In this document: positions 3,409 through 6,196 of the stretch, in pieces
How the letters are laid out: the number at the start of each line of letters is the position of its first letter
How positions within the stretch are numbered: position 1 is the stretch's first letter
Origin: Streptosporangiaceae bacterium
Lineage (GTDB): Bacteria > Actinomycetota > Actinomycetes > Streptosporangiales > Streptosporangiaceae
Reading direction: 5' to 3'
Length of the DNA stretch: 6,196 bases
NCBI GenBank assembly: GCA_030045175.1
Contig: JASIBM010000453.1
Span: 1-6,196, forward strand
Made by a program: the position numbers and the translations under genes
The notes under the pieces: model-generated
What the model saw: only the letters and a program-made list of their open reading frames with translations
The model's database searches: none
What the model was told of the DNA's origin: nothing

Positions 3409-6196
3409 TTAGTGGGCGTCGATGGCTGTGGTCACGGTGCCGGCGCTGACCGTGACGGGTGTTGAGCCCGACCTGGACGACGCGCCGTCGTACCACTGGG
3501 TCACGTAGCTGGCCGCGCCGCAGCCCGCCGTGAACTCGACCCGGTAGCTGCCCGGCAGCAGGCCAGTCACCTGATAGCTGCCGCTGGCCCCGGTAACGGC
3601 GGCCGACGGGAGCTGCCGGCCGGCCGACGGGTAGGCGACCACGCAGACCCCGGCGGCTGGCGCCCCCTTCACCTGGACAGTGCCGGAGATCCCGCCGTCG
3701 GCGGCCAGCGTCGCGCCCACGCCGCTGGTCGTCGTGCCCGCGGTCACAGCGACCGGCGCCGGGAGAACCTGCGGTACGAGCGCCCCGGCGCCGAGCACGC
3801 AGTCCGGGGTGAACTCGATCTGGTAGCTGCCGGGAGCGAGCCCGGAGAGCACGTAGCTGCCGTCAGCGCCGGTGATCGCGATTCCGGCGACGCCGTTGCC
3901 GGTCTTCGGGGTGGCCTCGACGCAGACGCCCGGCTGGGCCGCCGCCGGGTTCCCCGCGAGCACGGTCCCCGCCACCGAGCCGGCCGCGGGCAGCGCGACC
4001 TTGACGACGGCCTGGCGGCCTGCCACGACCCGCACCCCTGGCTTGGTCAGCCCTCCGAGCTGGGAACTCGAGCTGACGCAGGGGACGTAAAGCAAGCGGT
4101 ACGTACCCGCCGCGAGGTGACCGAACCGGTAACCGCCGTTACCCGTGGTCGTGGTGAGCCCGGCGAAGGCGTCGCCTGAGTCCACCGCCTCGACGCACAC
4201 GTCGGCGGCAGGCTTGCCCGAGCCCGCTACGGTCACCGTGCCAGCGACGGCACCGCCGCCGGTCACCACCTGGTCGATCCCGGCGGTGGTCGCCCCGTAC
4301 TTGACCACGACCGCCCGCGCCGACGCCGAGCTGCCCGCGTCCGCGTACCAGGAGAGCGCGTACGGCTGGGTGTCGCATGGCTCGAATAGAACCGTGTACC
4401 GGCCCGCCGCCAGCCCGGTGATCCGGTACAGGCCGGCGGCGTCGGTCCGGGGAGGGGTGATGCTGAGCAGTTCGGTGATCGGCAGCGGCAGCGGGCCGGT
4501 CCTGGAGAAGGCGTACGGGCAGATGCCGCGCACGCCCTGGCCCGTGGCAGTCCTGACGACCCCGGTGATCGTTCCTGCGGCCCGGAGCCGCGCCCCGACG
4601 CCAGACGTCACGGTCCCGCCACCGACCGACAGCCAGGTGGGATCGTTGCCGCCCTGCGGCGAGAACCATTGCGGGGCGTAGACGTGCCCGCCCGCGCTGG
4701 CCTGGGCCGACCCGGCGACGCCCACGGTCACCTCGGGCACGGCGCAGCCGCTTGAGAAGCTGACCAGGTAACTGCCCGGAGCCAGGTTGGTGAGCCGGTA
4801 GCTGCCTTCGCGGGTGCTGCCGACCCCGGCGAATGGCGCTTCGAGCAGCAGCCCGAACGCAGGTCCCAGCCCGCCAACCTGCTGAGCCGAGATGGGGTCC
4901 ACGCAGATCCCAGACAGCCTGGCCCCGCCGTAGCTCGTGACCGTGCCGGTGATCGTGCCGCCGGGCTGCATGTTCGCGCCGATGCCTGACGTCGTCTGCC
5001 CGGCAACGGCCGGCACGAGCTCGATGGCGGAAGCTACCACCTGGTCGTTGTAGTACTGCGGCGCGTAGCTCTCCTTGTTGCCGCAGCCACCGCTGAAGGC
5101 GACCGCGTACTCACCACCCGGAATGCCACCGATCGAGTAGCCGCCATGGACGCCCGTAACCGCGAAGCCGGCCCCGCCGCCGGAGGAGGACGAGGAGACG
5201 GCCTCCACGCAGATCCCGGGAACGGGGGTGGCGCCACCCGTGGTCACGGTTCCTGAGATCCGCGCGGCCAGCGGAAGGAACCCGTTGACGTTGGAGACCG
5301 TCTTGCCGTCGGTGACCTGCACCAGGCCCCGATGCGCCGCTTCGAGGTAGTTGCCCTTCGCGCCGCAGCCCACATTGAACTGCACCAGGTACTTGCCCGT
5401 GCCGAGCCCCGTCATCCGGTAGACCCCGCCCGAGCCGGTCGCCACCTGCTGGAAGACGGCAGACATCGGGCCGGTACCCGATGCGATCACGCAGACGCCG
5501 GCCAGCCCGGCGCCGCTTGCGCTGCCGGAGCGGACGGTGCCAGTGATCACCGCGCCCACGCCGAGGCTGGCGTCGATGCCGGTCAGGTGCTCGCCCTTGC
5601 GCAGGCTCAGCGGCGTCGCGCCCTTGCTAGTCGCTGAGTGCCGCCACCACTGCGGCGCGAAGTTGCCATCGTTGAGGCAGCCGGTGGTGAAGCCGATCGT
5701 CCAGCGGCCGGCGGAGACCGACAGGCGGTAGGTTCCGTCGCCGTGAGTGACGGTCCCCTCGCCAAGCTCCGGAGGAGCGGAGCCATTCGACGCGCTGGCC
5801 GCGCCGACGCAGATGCCTGCCAGCGCCTTGCCCGACGGGCCGCGCACCGTTCCCGAGATCGTCGCGCTGGCCGCGCTCGGGCGAGCGGCGGACTGTGGCC
5901 CGGCGGGGTGGGCGGCGGCCTGCGGGCCGACCGTCCGCAGCGTCACCGGCCGGAGCCAGGTGGGCTGACCGGCGAGGACATCGGCGCGGACAGGCTCAGG
6001 CCAGTACCGGCCAGCGCCGGCGCAGCCCTGGAAGCTGACTGTGTACCTGCCCGGCCGCAGGCCGGTGATCAGGTACCGGCCGTCCGCACCGGTGCGCGCG
6101 GCGACCACGCCCGGCCGCCCGGCGGCAGCCACGCACACGCCGCCGAGCGGGGAGCCGTCGCTGCCGAGCACCGTCCCGCCGACCATGCCGGACGAC
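3409..6196 (-). CDS. Multi-repeat secreted-type protein, nine carboxypeptidase-regulatory-like domains (N-terminus outside window)
   Basis: The frame is open from the right edge to TAA (3411-3409). Numbering from the first Met (6186), 925 residues form nine repeats starting at 1, 110, 214, 310, 412, 540, 647, 738 and 833. Each opens with an I-S/T-G-T-V strand, then a loop and G-x-C-V-x-A, a D/G-G-x-Y-x-(I/V/L)-x-G-L-x-P-G-x-Y-x-V-x-F core, a second Cys, and commonly a Y-A-P-Q-W-Y-like linker and TTSGxxA strand. This is the pattern of carboxypeptidase regulatory-like (transthyretin/prealbumin-like) beta-sandwich domains, usually stalks or adhesive modules outside the cell. Cysteines occur only at 18/55, 126/170, 232/274, 326/368, 428/481, 556/604, 664/703, 755/796 and 848/889, implying one disulfide per repeat and export. 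Residues 87-109 are a Pro/Ala-rich linker and repeat 5 has an insertion. There is no LPxTG, membrane helix or enzymatic C-terminus. The Met at 6186 is probably internal: SSG precedes it in frame and it lies within the first strand of a repeat. Confidence 0.85.
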   Translation of the reverse strand, partial: SSGMVGGTVLGSDGSPLGGVCVAAAGRPGVVAARTGADGRYLITGLRPGRYTVSFQGCAGAGRYWPEPVRADVLAGQPTWLRPVTLRTVGPQAAAHPAGPQSAARPSAASATISGTVRGPSGKALAGICVGAASASNGSAPPELGEGTVTHGDGTYRLSVSAGRWTIGFTTGCLNDGNFAPQWWRHSATSKGATPLSLRKGEHLTGIDASLGVGAVITGTVRSGSASGAGLAGVCVIASGTGPMSAVFQQVATGSGGVYRMTGLGTGKYLVQFNVGCGAKGNYLEAAHRGLVQVTDGKTVSNVNGFLPLAARISGTVTTGGATPVPGICVEAVSSSSSGGGAGFAVTGVHGGYSIGGIPGGEYAVAFSGGCGNKESYAPQYYNDQVVASAIELVPAVAGQTTSGIGANMQPGGTITGTVTSYGGARLSGICVDPISAQQVGGLGPAFGLLLEAPFAGVGSTREGSYRLTNLAPGSYLVSFSSGCAVPEVTVGVAGSAQASAGGHVYAPQWFSPQGGNDPTWLSVGGGTVTSGVGARLRAAGTITGVVRTATGQGVRGICPYAFSRTGPLPLPITELLSITPPRTDAAGLYRITGLAAGRYTVLFEPCDTQPYALSWYADAGSSASARAVVVKYGATTAGIDQVVTGGGAVAGTVTVAGSGKPAADVCVEAVDSGDAFAGLTTTTGNGGYRFGHLAAGTYRLLYVPCVSSSSQLGGLTKPGVRVVAGRQAVVKVALPAAGSVAGTVLAGNPAAAQPGVCVEATPKTGNGVAGIAITGADGSYVLSGLAPGSYQIEFTPDCVLGAGALVPQVLPAPVAVTAGTTTSGVGATLAADGGISGTVQVKGAPAAGVCVVAYPSAGRQLPSAAVTGASGSYQVTGLLPGSYRVEFTAGCGAASYVTQWYDGASSRSGSTPVTVSAGTVTTAIDAH

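Noticed and set aside
3083..3496. 137-codon minus-strand frame overlapping the end of the nine-repeat gene
   Set aside because: Its first part is an out-of-frame reading of repeat nine and its end is a reading of the 21-base duplication; no protein-like features.

Overview
The window is GC-rich with strong G/C bias at third codon positions, and its gene families point to an actinomycete, probably a soil or filamentous member of Actinomycetota; genus cannot be told from this stretch. All three supported genes lie on the minus strand, so transcription runs right to left. None is an obvious operon partner of another: the gaps are 245 and 704 bases and carry their own candidate signals.

Right part (3409-6196): the C-terminal 925+ residues of a large secreted-type protein made of nine consecutive carboxypeptidase-regulatory-like (transthyretin/Ig-like beta-sandwich) repeats. 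Every repeat has exactly two cysteines at equivalent places and the protein has no others. The gene runs off the right edge, so its N-terminus (signal peptide or further domains) is not visible. The C-terminus ends directly after repeat nine with no anchor. Two hairpins downstream (3378-3397 and 3278-3329) are the likely end of its transcript.

Middle (2705-3408): a 704-base non-coding stretch with the two hairpins, a 21-base tandem duplication, several small dyads, a half-site resembling the DosR/DevR box, and a 23-base direct repeat of 27-base period just upstream of the next gene. Then 545-2704: a 719-residue lipoprotein (lipobox cysteine 24) built of about 13 Asp-box/BNR repeats, a predicted extracytoplasmic beta-propeller of the Ycf48/sialidase-like type.

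Left part (1-544): the first 99 codons of an Acg-type (Rv2032-like) nitroreductase-fold protein, cut by the left edge, behind a 245-base regulatory region. That region holds a DosR-like palindrome, a candidate -10, a 9-base direct repeat and a perfect 16-base AT-rich inverted repeat whose arms lie six helical turns apart. Acg is a classical target of the hypoxia/dormancy regulator DosR, so gene and box support each other. The best candidates for something not already described are this inverted-repeat control region and the cysteine-paired nine-repeat protein.
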